Positions 12,301-24,400 of a stretch of 64,000 nt of DNA are shown here, piece after piece. Numbering within the stretch: position 1 is the first letter of the stretch; every line of letters starts with the position of its first letter. The notes under the pieces were generated by a model that was not told the origin of the DNA, ran no database searches, and worked only from the letters and a program-made list of their open reading frames with translations. The position numbers and the translations under genes are program-made. Location: the NCBI GenBank assembly GCA_013399115.1, contig VXAA01002187.1:397759-461758 (forward strand). Direction: 5' to 3'. Source of the DNA: Anseranas semipalmata. Lineage: Eukaryota; Chordata; Aves; Anseriformes; Anseranatidae.

Positions 12301-13730
12301 GTCTAGCTTCAGCCTTGCACCTCCACCCCTGATTTACAAAAGAAGGACTGTTCATATCCTCCCCGGCTCCTGTGCTCATAGGAATGCTCTGAGAATCAAT
12401 ACTTCAAAACACACCGAGCGCTTGGATTTAATGGTAACAGGTGCAATATTGCGAGCTAACATAGCACCATCTTGCAGAAATCCATTCTTTCTCTTGTCTG
12501 AGTCGTAATATTTATTTTGGAAAGGTGAGTAACTTAACTTTATCATCATGACTGTGTGATGAAAGGTTTGTGTCTGTTTGTGCTGGTAAATTCTCACAGC
12601 CACTTCTTCTGTCTGATAGCACAATAATATATGAGTTAACAGTTACTGGCAGCTCTCCATGAAGGATACAAAACCAGCAAACAAGCAACTCTATTCTTTT
12701 CCATTCCAGCAGTGATTAAATGTAGGTCCAGCAGCTTGCCCTAGTTAAAGACCTTCTCTTTGACCAACAAATACTTCATTGTTGACTTTAAATAACCTCT
12801 TCTTGGGTTCACAAGCAGCCCACTCACTCACAGGGAATACTCCCTCATAACTCTCACTAACCCACAGCCTTCTGATCTTAACGGAGAATCAGAGACTGCA
12901 AGAAAAAAAACATCAGAGAAGTAAGATATTGAATATTGAAGGAGCATGTTTGCTGAACTTCGGATGGAGATGGAAGATAATTTACACCAAATCAGGATGT
13001 AAGTCAGTGCTCCTTCACAGAAGCACTGCTTTCAATAATTGAATTTTTCTCTCTCCTCATCTCCAGCATTGGAATTGGATATCTCACCAGGCTTGCTCTC
13101 CTTACCTTGGAGCTGACATGCAAATGTGAATAACCAGTAGTGGGATCCAAGGCTACCAAATGAGAAATAGTCACTCTGAGGTGAATTGAGTGCTTATGGA
13201 AGAAGGATAGCCAATAAACAGTGCTTTTGAACCCCTATCACTTCAGGCTAAGGACTATTCTACAGTGTACCCATGAACAGGTGGATAATTGCATTATTGT
13301 AAGACAGTCTGAGCACCTCTCCATGGCTTATATCTCTTCCATCTCCAAAGCTCACCATCATTAAGAAAAAGAAGCTTGGTCCTCTCCTTTTTCAATTTTA
13401 TTTATTTATAGTTTGCAGTTCCTCTGTGAAAAATCCAAAATTCTGCTTGTCCTAGTGATTATAAATATGTAGATTATTTAAAGATAAACCTATTGAGATC
13501 TAAGTTCTAGATAGTCTTATGCAAGACTTCTCTTGCATGACTCAATAAAACCGCACAGCCCTCCAATAATACAGGGTACTGCCTTCCTTGCAGCACTTTC
13601 CCTTTTACTGAGTTTGAAGGATAAAATGCATACCCAGGACATAAAAGGTGATTAAAAAGGGTAACAGATTTTCAACAGCTGTGTTACCATATGTGCTTCA
13701 TTCGTTGTTTTTTTTTTTTTTTTTTTTTTT

Positions 13731-13765
<35 letters not shown>

Positions 13766-14529
13766 NTTTTTTTTTTTTAAGTTTAATTTTTGTTACTTGT
13801 GAGGGATCTATGGGGGGAAACAAAATGTACTGAATTCAGCACAGGACTTGGAGAGCCCAGACTTCCACACTCCACTGGGCCACATCTTTGTTGTGTGGGG
13901 CTGAGAAATTCATCTTCAATGTTACACCAATGGTTTTGAGCTTATGTTGTTGTAACCCTAGTAGGAAGCCATCTAAGATTAGGGACAAGAACCTTTAAAT
14001 TGCATTCTTCCAGGTCTTCAGCACTCAACCCTTAGCTGTGAGGAGTCAGCTGTTTCCCGGCAGTATTCACAGCCCTGCATTTTTCCCCATAAATGGTTGG
14101 CTGCACCAGTTCTTTCTCACAAAACCCAGAGGAAAGTGTGCCCAGTCCCCATGCTAGTTTTTTATTTAGGATTTCAGTAGATGCCAATTTACACTGAGTA
14201 CAAGAGGTACAGCATTATTCTGGGATATGAGGAGCATGTGCTCATTTGCCTTCTCTGCTTGAGCAGATCTGAATCTCTTTCTCACTGATGAATGTTTGGA
14301 TCAGCATGTTGGCTTGTTACCTGCTCTCCCAAAATGGAGCTCTTTGCTGGTTGCAAAGAGTATGCATTTATGTAGCTTTTCTTTTTTTAAGTTTACCAGA
14401 AAAACTCTTTTCAAATCCTAAATAACTAATGAAGACAATGGCACTGTGTTCCTACCCTGCTACTTTTTTCTGTTTGATATTCCACTCTTACAAGAACTTA
14501 GCACTAGTGACACTTAAGGATTGTAGCTG
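12301..14529. other. Intronic DNA, nothing recognised except a T tract
   Basis: No exon or classified repeat was seen. It includes the long T tract at 13706-13778, listed separately. Confidence 0.5.
13706..13778. repeat. Long T homopolymer with one N
   Basis: About 70 bases of nearly pure T with one A and one n (13766). On the minus strand this is a poly(A) tract, as a retroposed tail could give, but I recognise no element next to it. Length and composition are probably unreliable because of homopolymer sequencing. Confidence 0.85.
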
Positions 14530-14623
14530 TTGCGATCATCTAAGGCCCTGCTTGGCAGGGGGGTTTGGACCAGATGACCTCCAGAGGTCCCTTCCACCCT
14601 TAACCATGCTGTGATTCTCTGAT
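14530..14623 (+). mobile_element. CR1 LINE 3' tail
   Basis: Reads 'gcttggcaggggggtttgga', then 'ccagatgacctccagaggtc', 'ccttccacccttaaccatgc' and 'tgtgattctctgat', which is the CR1 3' terminus in the plus orientation. It is severely 5'-truncated (about 90 bases) and opposite in orientation to the other clear CR1 copies in the window. Confidence 0.88.
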
Positions 14624-17600
14624 CTAAGTGCCCCTGAAAGCAAGCAAAGTCACAGTCCTTTCAACCCACAGATAGCTGCCCTCAGCTCCATCACCACCAC
14701 ATGGTTTTCAGCAGTAAAATCCTCCAGGAATTGAAGTGGCTTTGCAGCCTGGCACTCACCAGCCATCTAAGCACCGCCAGCACCTGCAGTCTCACTGGCA
14801 AGGCCTGACACCACCAGAGCTCTCCCACCTGACCAGACATCACCTGAAAGACCTTGAGGTGGTCAGGTCTCCGCCCTCTTTCATGAAACAGGTCAATAAG
14901 GTTGAAAATTAAAATGAAACCCTGTGGTGTTCAAGACCCACATGCCCGTGGTAGGAGGATACATTTCCAGTGAGACTGCAGTCAGGTGAATGTCCTGTTG
15001 GTCCCCTCAGCCCTTGAACCTGCTCCACCCAAACTGAAACAGCAGGGAATGAAAGGCTTCCTCTCCGCTGCTGAACAAAAGGGAGACAGGGGTAAATTCA
15101 AGCACTGGAACTTCAGGGTCCATGCTGCTTATGGGTTATCTTACTCTGGTGTGGACCACATGGACAAGCTTTCTCCATAATACACCTGCTCCACGGGAGC
15201 CTAGCACTATACACTGTGGTCATAAGCCATGTGGTGATACCTCATGGCCTCAGGAACAATAAAATCCCCCATGTACTTTATTTTAGCAATACAGACATGG
15301 TTAAAAAGATTGTCTTTAAAATGCCATAGTCTTACTGCAAAGCTATAATTTGATAGTCCAGAGTATCTTCAAATATTCTGTTATATATAAAGGACTTTGG
15401 GGAAGAGTCATGGATATAGGATACCAAATTTAGATCCTTTGACAAAGAGAAACCTTTTTTTCAGTACGTGAGATGAAGAATTGACCTCAAGTACCTTCCC
15501 TTAATATAGTGGATGTGCTTTCCTTTCACCTGTAGGCTTGGGGAACTACTGGGCAAACTACCTCGGGTACCCTCTGACATGGCTGCAGGATCGCTCTTCA
15601 TTCTCAAGGTCATATTCGGTTTGTACAATCCCCCATACTCTACAGTGCAGATTCATCCAAAGACAGTCTTCAATCTGTGTTTTTCACCAGCTTAGTCACT
15701 AGTAAAATAGGGCAAACCACTTTGCAAACATTTCAATCTTTGTTTTTATCAGACTACACATAAAACTTGCATTCATTTTAAGCCAGTCAGGATCTCACTT
15801 GCTTCAGTCCCAGGCTGTTTATGTTTTTACAGATTTTGAAGCTAAAATCAAAGAGTGGGTAGAAGCCACTGGACATCAACTGGAGTGGCAGAATCCACTG
15901 CCATTTCAGTGACTGACTTTATCCTTCTAAAAGGATGTGAAGTTAATGTTGCATAATACATACCCATAACTCAATCTGCCCTTGATAAAGACACAAGCTA
16001 GGATGAAAAACAGAAAAGAAATAAATAGCGAGATGAAAGTGTTCTTTTACTGGTTTTCTCTCAGGTGTTCACACTCCTGAGTATTTTAGAGGAATTATCC
16101 TCTGAAAACTAAATACGTTTCCTAAGAGTCGGGCAAATGCTTTCTGCAGATGCATTTTCAACACCATCTAATTTCTTAAATACATTTATGTGTAGTATCT
16201 ACTGGTGTCACACCAAACTTATTTAGATGCATTTAAACAATTTTCATCAAGCAAGAAATGATTTTTTTCTCAATATTTAATTTTCCATTATGAAGGTAGT
16301 CATTTTATTTGCCTTACAAAGTAATGGCATTAGATTCTCTTGTCTTAGCTTTACAATACACAACATCTAAATTAGAGGGATATTTTTGACATTGTTTTCT
16401 TTCTTCATCTTCTATCTTTGAAAAGCTTTAATTTCTACTCAGTCAGGTCTGGAATGTAACTCATACCATCAACTTCATGCCAAAGCAACCAGGAATGGGA
16501 AAAACACTTTGGAAAATCAGTCCATTCTCTGCCTTGCATGTGCAGCTTTCTGTACAATGCATTCTGAAGTTCTTTGTCCAGACCACTTTTAAATGTTTAT
16601 TGTCAGCACTGACTCAGTTTTAACAATGAGGAAAATGAGAGAGAGGCTGGCTTCAAACAGTGTATTTAATTTATTCTCTGATGTGATTTATTCATTTAAT
16701 TTTGCTACTCTTTTTCCAACATATGGTGGGCAAACAATTTAAAAGATTATCTAGTTTAATTAAATTTCAAGGACATAGGAAATTAATTTTAGCTATAGAG
16801 TAGAGAACATCAGGGAAATTTTCCTTTTGGCATTCATAAGCACAAAGTTAGAAAACCACAATAAATTTAGACTTGAATGCAAAATGTAATCAATATGAAT
16901 TAGACAGCAAAATAGATCTGGAGACTTCATTCTTAAATCATTATGATTTTGAAACACCTCCCATCTCTCAGTACCTTACATAACTCACAGTGTGGTTTTG
17001 CAGACAGTCATGCTCACATGATTTCAGTTCTCAGGAGTCAGTGAGTATGTGGATGAAGGTGGTTCAGCCGAGAAGCATGGTTGGATTTTCAAATCCTTGT
17101 TGGTTCCCCACAGAAGGCTTTTACAAAGTAAAATTGTCAGGAGACAAGAGGAAAGGTCCTTTCATAGATTAACTATTTAAAAGACAGTAATGGAGTTTAG
17201 GAATAAAAGATCAGTTTTATAACTGAGGGATTTGCTGGAGAGGATCCCCCAAGCATCAGCACTAGAACCAGTAACAAGGAAGAGATTTATAAATGATGCG
17301 GGGAAAGGTTGCCAAATAAAGTCACACAGGAGAAAGGTTATTCAGAATGGAGAAATCTCATCCAAGCAGAAGGATTTCTAAATACTGATTGACTAAGTAA
17401 TGACATGGCAGTAGGTGAAGTGTGAGCTAAAACACATTGCGAAAGATAACCCTAATTAGACATAGACAGTGATCAGCTCCAAATTGGTTCTTTCTTGGGT
17501 GAGAATTGCGGGAATTATCATGTAGATGAATGAAAGCATTAGTCCACTGCTAAATGCAAGTCAGGCAGCAGGCAAACAGATCAGAAAATGTCCTTCTGCC

Positions 17601-20229
17601 ACTTTATCCACTCACAGTGTGATCAGTTTTTGAACACGAGGAGCATTTCTGGTCATCCAAAGTTGGGAAAGACAGAGCAGAATGAGATAAAGTACAAAGA
17701 GGAGCAGCAAAAATTATAAAAGAGTTTTTATGCATGAGGAGATGCAAAGTAGATGAGATCTCTTCAGCTTCGAAAAGCTGTGTTTGAAGGATGGGGGAAT
17801 ATCATAGAGATCATAAAATCATGGTGAAATTAATAAATGGAGAGAAAATGAATAGGTTATAGTATTTATTATTATTATTTTCCAGTGCAGGAAATAGGAT
17901 AAAACACGATGACACAAGGAGGGAGGAAGGCAGAATTTACTTTTTAGAATATCTTTCATTTAACTGTGTAAATCATTGTGTGAGAATGTTTCAGAGGATG
18001 AAAACAACACACTGGCACAGATTTGGGAAGTATAGGTCCATGTGTGGCTATTGAGTGTGCAGCCTTAGTTCATGCAAAAGTACACCTTCAGTTGTTTATT
18101 TTCAGAAGTCAGAAATGTCCTTCTGGATTTGTCATGGAGCTTTTAAATACAATTTTTCTCAATATCCATGCCTGGCCACTTCTGGAGAAAGGATCTTAGA
18201 ACAAAGGCCATTCTTTTTCACCTAGTATGGCATGTCTTATGAGAATTGAGGTCTTCTACCTCTTGGTAATATGCTGGGAGCTGGAGCTTATGTTGAAATG
18301 TCTTTCATTTCCACTAATTTTTAGTACTTTGAGTGTCATTTTTTTTCTCTTCACACAGTTCTGCCTTGAGGCTAACTCCTTCTGATGCAGAAAGAGATGA
18401 CTCTCACATAGCAAACCTATGTGTTCCAGTTCCTTGGGGTGCGGGGAAGCAAAGATGGAGCAAGCTCTGTTGGCATTTGGTATCAAAGAGGTCATTAACA
18501 GATTTCTCTGGTTTGTTCCTTCCTGAAAACCTCTGTATCTCAGCTCACCTATGCCAGATGCCATTTCCTCTCCTCAATCTGGGCTTCAGAGGAACAGAAA
18601 GTGATGTAAAATTGTTACTTTCTCACCTCATTCCAGCCCGAGGTATAGATCAAGAAGGGCCCCAAATTTGCCCTAAGTATTGATTTTTTTCCTAAATATT
18701 CACCTAGGTTTCATCAAAAACATAAGTAGTCTTTCACTGATCCTACTGAGTGATGCTGCTCTGTCAGGATGCACCATTCTGCGTGCAACAGTGGTGTCTG
18801 TCCCTTTTCTACCTCTCTTAACACAGATTTTCCTGCTCAGAGAGGTTTGTTTTTTCTCTCATTTGGACACCCATGCCTTATAAAATCTAAGTAAAACAGA
18901 CCTTGCATTATAAATAGCATCGACATTTTAATTAATGGAAGAGAAATCGGTCATTATTGGATTCAGTAACGGTTTCCAATGGACAAATTTAGGCTTGTTT
19001 TAGAAAGCTGTGTTTAATAATACCTCCTATCTCCAATAAACAGCAGAAGAATCTTTGAAGCATGACTGATTTACTTACTCTTTCTGTAAGAACAGCAAGT
19101 GAACTGTTGTTAATACAATAATGAAATGGTAGTTAATGTGGCTTCGCCCTCCTTGAGTAGGAATTGAACATTATCCAACTGAAAGAGTAACATAATTTAA
19201 ACATGTTGTGAAGCAAAAATATTTTCCTGACTTGAAATATCTTTAAGTGGTATCTAAATTTTTCAAGAAATTCTTTAATACAAGAGATTATACAGTTAGT
19301 AAGGGTGATCAGTTTATTACAAAAAAAAAAAAAAAAGCCTTCTTTAGTAAAGCAGGACTTGTTTCTGTCAATTTTGTAAATGCAGTTAATATAAATTTCT
19401 TATTCAACTTCATGTTTTATATATAATATGATTAATATTTCAATTTTGGGGGAGGGAGGGAGAACCAGATGAAATGCTGTTTTGCAAAGCATCATAAATG
19501 TTATGATAAGGAGTTGTAGCTCCTAAAGAAGAGCAGATCTATTTCTGACACACAAAAACTGTGCCTCAGTTTCCCTTTCTTTTAAATGACAATGTCTAGG
19601 CTCACTGATCTGTGAGTGTCATATAGACTCCATTTGCCTGGATATTAAATCCTCTCAGGGCAGTGGCATTTGGAGGCTTTACTGCTCCTGGTTAACTCTT
19701 CTGCCAGTCTTCTCCTGATGCCAGCAGAGACTGGCCAGTTTATCAGTGGGAATGGCACATCAGTCTGTTCTACATCAGAGAAATGCGTGTTAATGACCCA
19801 GATGTGAAGGATAATCTGCTCTGGCCAGAAGTCTGGTGGACACAGGACTACTGGTTTCTCCTCATCCTGTCTGCATGCAAAGCTGAGTAAGCCGCAAAGC
19901 TAGCGTTTAAATGTGGGGCTATTCTGACATCTTACCTAGCGTGTGAGATGATGGCTCCTGGGCCCATCACAGCACACGGGGGAGGACAGCAGAGCACAGT
20001 GGATGGGGAAAAGCTTGAGGACTGCTGGATGGAGAGGAAAGAAGTACCAAGATACCTTGGCTGCAGTTTGACAGTGAACGTAGCTGCAGTTTGCTTCTGC
20101 TCTCTTTAACTGAGCGGCGCGAGCCTCCATGAGGGTAGTGCAGCAGCTAAGGCACCTCCAATGCCCACACTTAACCCATCTACATCCTGAATAAATGCAA
20201 ATAATGTAAAGCCCCCAAAACCTAAAACA
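14624..20229. other. Intronic DNA, little recognised
   Basis: No exon was recognised. There is an ATT-type run at about 17863-17880, an A run at 19320-19336 and a probable MIR fragment near 19558 (listed). An ATG-initiated minus-strand frame of 102 codons (18256-18564) shows no recognisable domain and is probably chance. Confidence 0.45.
19557..19605 (+). repeat. Probable MIR/CORE-SINE fragment
   Basis: The stretch 'gtgcctcagtttccctttct' followed by a 'taaatgacaatg' block matches the pattern of the MIR 3' half (a 'gtgcctcagtttcc' word, then a 'tgtaaaatgggaata' word). It is short and diverged, consistent with an element fixed before birds and mammals split. Confidence 0.5.
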
Positions 20230-21240
20230 CCAATGGAAACTTACCTAAACCCCACTTTTCCTGCCTCCTCTTGCTCTCAGCAAAACAGCTGCCTCAGGAA
20301 AGAGGAGCTGCACCACAGGCAGACTCTGCCACCCTCCCGGTGTTGGCAGCACCTAAGCCCCATCCTCAGACTGCAGCTCCCCCTGCCCTGCCACCTGCTG
20401 CCCGCCCAGCAAGTCCTGTCCCGGGACACAGGCTGGCGGTGCCCTGGCTGTGTGACAGTCATGGGGGAAACTGCCGCCGCCTTTTCTACCCAACACACGG
20501 GAGACCTGAGCTCACAGCCCCCAGTAGCGGGTGGGGGTACCTGAGTGCCTGCCTCCCCAGGAGTTTTCCCAGAAGGTTCTCCGGTGCTTTTCTCCAAGCA
20601 GGTTTAAATATTTTGGGGAAGATGATGGTTTTTATTGTGCTGCTGGGAAATTTCGCACTGCTCTCTGCCTCGGCTGTAATCATTTTAGATTAGTTTTTTA
20701 GAGCACCCCTGTGCCCTGACCTCAGCATCTCAGAGTATCTCATTTGTCAAACAGATGAAATTAAAAAAAAAAAAAAAAGTCTATCTGTGTACAAAGACTG
20801 GAAATGACACTCATGATTTGATTTATGCAGATTACCATCCAGAACAATACATTGCTAGTCATTTTTGCAGACTTGGTTTTCAGTTCGCTCAGCCCCCCAG
20901 TTTCTGGGGCCAGGCAAGCAGGGCCAGCCCACAGCCCAGCCTGTGACAGCCAGGGACAGCGTACACCGTCCCCAGTGCCTGGGCCAGGCGCTGGTGACAC
21001 AGTGCTGTGACCTGTGACATCTGTGCCCATCACTGAGGAACAGCAGCATCCTGCTTGGTGCATGCAGAGAGTGGGGAGCATGCGTGGGAATCTGGGGGGG
21101 AAAGGGAGGAGAGAGGCTCCCCTCGCACCTCTGCAGCCCTGCATGGGGGAAGAGGAAGGGGAAGGGAAAGGGGAAGGGGAAGGGGACAGTCTTTTTCTCT
21201 GTCTGTGGATGGATTCTTTCCTTCAAGCCCTTTTAGTACA
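20230..21240. other. GC-rich island inside the GLRA4 intron
   Basis: Base composition shifts sharply to G+C-rich for about 1 kb in an otherwise AT-rich intron, with scattered CpGs. Frames are open on both strands, the usual result of high GC. One plus-strand frame (20281-20693) follows an acceptor-like pyrimidine tract and CTCAG at 20280 and ends in a hydrophobic stretch, but no domain or family is recognised and its upstream extension has no ATG. The 3' part contains a poly-purine tract (21145-21186), listed separately. It may be a CpG-island-like or regulatory segment, or an unannotated alternative exon. Confidence 0.5.
21145..21186 (+). repeat. G-rich polypurine tract
   Basis: About 42 bases of pure purine on the plus strand, mostly AAGGGG-type units. 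At least four G3-G4 runs are separated by two or three A residues, which satisfies the usual G-quadruplex motif. The polypurine mirror character also permits triplex (H-DNA). It sits at the edge of the GC-rich island. Confidence 0.85.
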
Positions 21241-21284
21241 ATAGCAACCAGCACAAACCCCGGCAAACACGGCGAAGGATTGCC

Positions 21285-21445
21285 AGAGCTTTCTCTGACA
21301 GACTTCATGCATTTAATTTATGCAAATACTGCACAAAACAAATTAAATATTGCAAATTATATTAATAATTTATATTCTGCAGCTAAAAATAGTCAGGAAT
21401 ATCTGCGACATCTTGAAGTGTTCATATGCAAATTTTATAAGTTTT
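21285..21445. promoter_or_regulatory. Candidate conserved element with three octamer sites
   Basis: An AT-rich block directly after the GC-rich island. It holds two perfect ATGCAAAT octamers (21320-21327 and 21426-21433) and a TTGCAAAT variant (21350-21357), plus several TAAT/ATTA homeodomain cores. This resembles a POU/homeodomain-bound enhancer, and the host gene is a neuronal receptor. That is an inference: motif clusters also arise by chance in AT-rich DNA. Confidence 0.35.
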
Positions 21446-24400
21446 GTTATTTTTTTTCCTGAGGAGACAAACCAACTGATAAATCAATGCCTTCCTTTTC
21501 CAGTTATCAGTTCTTAATATGGACTTCCAATAAATAATGTTTTGGGATTGGTTTTCTTTTCTTATCTTCTATTACACAAATTATCCTTTCTGGCTTTGCA
21601 TATCATTTAGTTCTTGTTCTTAGCCAAGATCTCAATCTGAATTTCTCTAGTTGGTTTTACATAGCTCTGAAGCGTGATTGGGTTAAACAAACTATTTGCC
21701 AGCTATCTGCACTTCAGACTTGTTTTCTGAAATTAAATTGTGGCTTCTTAGAAACATCTTGACTGTTTGAATATATTAGAAATTTACTACACAAATCCAC
21801 TTCCTTATTTTCATTTTGATTTGCTTCTATGTTCTATAAAGGTCTGATATTATTTATTCATGGCAAAATAAACATTCATCATGGGGTAAAAATCAATGGC
21901 ACTCCATGCTATAGCAACTTGATAGTCTAATCTTTACACAGATGGGGTTTTTTCTTCATCTGGTAAGTAATAAATCCACAAATCCTACAAGGTCATTGGA
22001 AATATGCATAAAACAGAAATGAAATAAGATTTCATTTAAAATGAATTTGATAGTTTTTCTTCTACTGTATTAAACACAAAGATACATGTACACACTCACA
22101 CAGCCTGTATACACCCACACATGTAGGTATGTGTGCATATATGTGCACGTGTACATCTACTTAATTTAGTAATCTAATTCATTTTGTACTCGATAAAGAC
22201 ATCTACTAGTGAGAAATGCACATGGTTAGAATTGCTATATTCCAGATTAAGGTTCAGAGCTCTCTCCAGAACATTTCTCAAGCTACAGCCTCCATTTTGC
22301 TAATTTTTCTGCTAGCTTTTCACCTTCAAATAGGACGGCTGTTCTGAAGAGCAGGGATACAGGATGCATGAGCAAGGGTCATTAAACCTTCCCAAACCTC
22401 TCTGCCCATGAACAGCTTCTTTGGTGGGGTACTGGCACCTTTTCAGAAGGACCATCTGCCCAGACCAGTAGCTATGCAATACATTGCCTGGCGGTGGACT
22501 TTTATTACTTGTTGAGACTGATTAAAGGATAACCTGAAACAATAGATTTAATAGTACATAAAAGGCACAGACAGATGAAATGTGGAAGAATGTCTATAGT
22601 TATTCTTGAGAAAGGATCTCTGATGATCATTTGATCTCAAAGCTTTCTCAAGATGGTCACGGAAAAAGAGAGAAGAAATGCCCAGTTCATTTATCTAGAG
22701 GAAAGAGCATGAGAATAACCCCCCCACTTCCCACCCCAAAAAGCTGTTATTCCAGCAGCCTTTCCAAAATGTGTGTATTGCATGCTTCATCTTTTATGTG
22801 TTCTGAACTAATAAATTCTAATCAGTGTTTCCAGTGCTGGAGCTCTGGAAAAGCCTGTCTTTTGTAGTACTGAAGAGATCAGGACTCACTTTAAGGGCCT
22901 AAGACCCTCAAAGGTGTTATTTTTGTGAGAGACTAACACCCGGGGAAGGATTTTGTTCAGCAAATGTACCCTCCTGCATCAAGGGAGACCCAGCAGCATG
23001 GATTTTCTACTTCACTGGACCTCCAACAGCCTCATGAGTAACAGGCAGGAGTGCTCTGCCAGGACCGAGCAATGTGATGACTTTGGGGCCAATGTAAATA
23101 GTGCACAGTAGCTTATCACACACTGTGCATTCACAGTGAGTGGACATTAACCTGATTTGCTTGTCCTCTGAGCTGAAAACATGAATGGTGTCTTAAAACT
23201 GTTAATGAGGAATACCAGCAAATCAGTTAAGGAAATGGTATTCAATAGCCACTCTAAGGCTGTCTCCTTCCTTCTGCAGCTGTCTCTTCTCTTCATGATT
23301 GCTTTTCCACTTTATTTTTACTATACATTTTGCCTCATTAATTTCCAGTTCTGCTTTTGCCTACCTCCTCTGTGATGTTGTAACCCTCACTGATTTCCAA
23401 ACACATGACCTCCACATTCCACTTGTAAAGTTCAGTTCCTTCCTCAGCCCCTGCCTGCTCTTGCCTCTTTCTGGTCTCTGCAGCTAAATTCTCTTCTTCC
23501 AAAGAAAAGACAAATCATTAAAGTACAGCTCCACCTTGCCAAGACCATTTCTGACCTGAGAGGTGTTATTTGACCTTTCAAGAATAATCAGAGAATAATC
23601 AGGAAAGAGGAAAGGTTCTTTTTTTTTTTTTTTTGTAACAAAAAGCCTACTTCCACTTCTACATATCCACAGAGCTTCTAATTGCTCAGAGAGTTTCCAG
23701 TATGACAAAGTATTTTGAAATGTGTCGCTATGCATTTGTTCTACTGTTCATGATCTACCACATGCCCTGCTACTGGTGGGGAAAGCTGAAGATTGCCAAG
23801 TGCATTGGCCCATGGAGCTTTCTGTGCCTTCATTCTGACTGCCCAGAGCTTGCAGCAGGAACCATTTAGAGGCTTTGGAAAATGAACACAATAAGTGCAG
23901 CAAAACCCACAAGTGGGATTTTGCTTTTATTCCCTGTTTAAAGCTCAGTGAAGAGTTATCATTTGTGTATTTTGCATGTTGTTCCAGTCTACTGAAAACT
24001 CAGTAATGGTGTAATGTGTGCTTATAGTAATAGATTAAAGATTTGGCATGCTCTAGAATACTCCAATGACTTGTCCAATCACAGCAGTACCATCTGCTTT
24101 TCCTTATATGTGCTAAATTTATAGCACTGTGTTAATTTCTATATTAGTTTACACACCACCTACAGGAAATTATACTCAACAGATAAGCAATATTTGGGCT
24201 TTGTGATTTATCTTTAGCAAACAGTTAGTAAATGTCTCTCCAATTACTCTAAGCTCTCTTTCTGGGGAAAGGAGTTTAGAGATCACTAACATTGATTATG
24301 TACTTTTTTTATCCCTGAAGGTGTGGCAGTGACTTGCAATTCAAGTGTTATTTCCTTAAATTTTTGGTCATTCAGATCTGGGTAGAAGTTTGAGAATGTC

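Noticed and set aside
13648..13833. Plus-strand frame encoding a run of phenylalanine
   Set aside because: It is only the translation of the T homopolymer with an N.
18256..18564. 102-codon minus frame with an ATG
   Set aside because: No recognised domain, no splice or promoter support, and plus-strand frames overlap it; consistent with chance.
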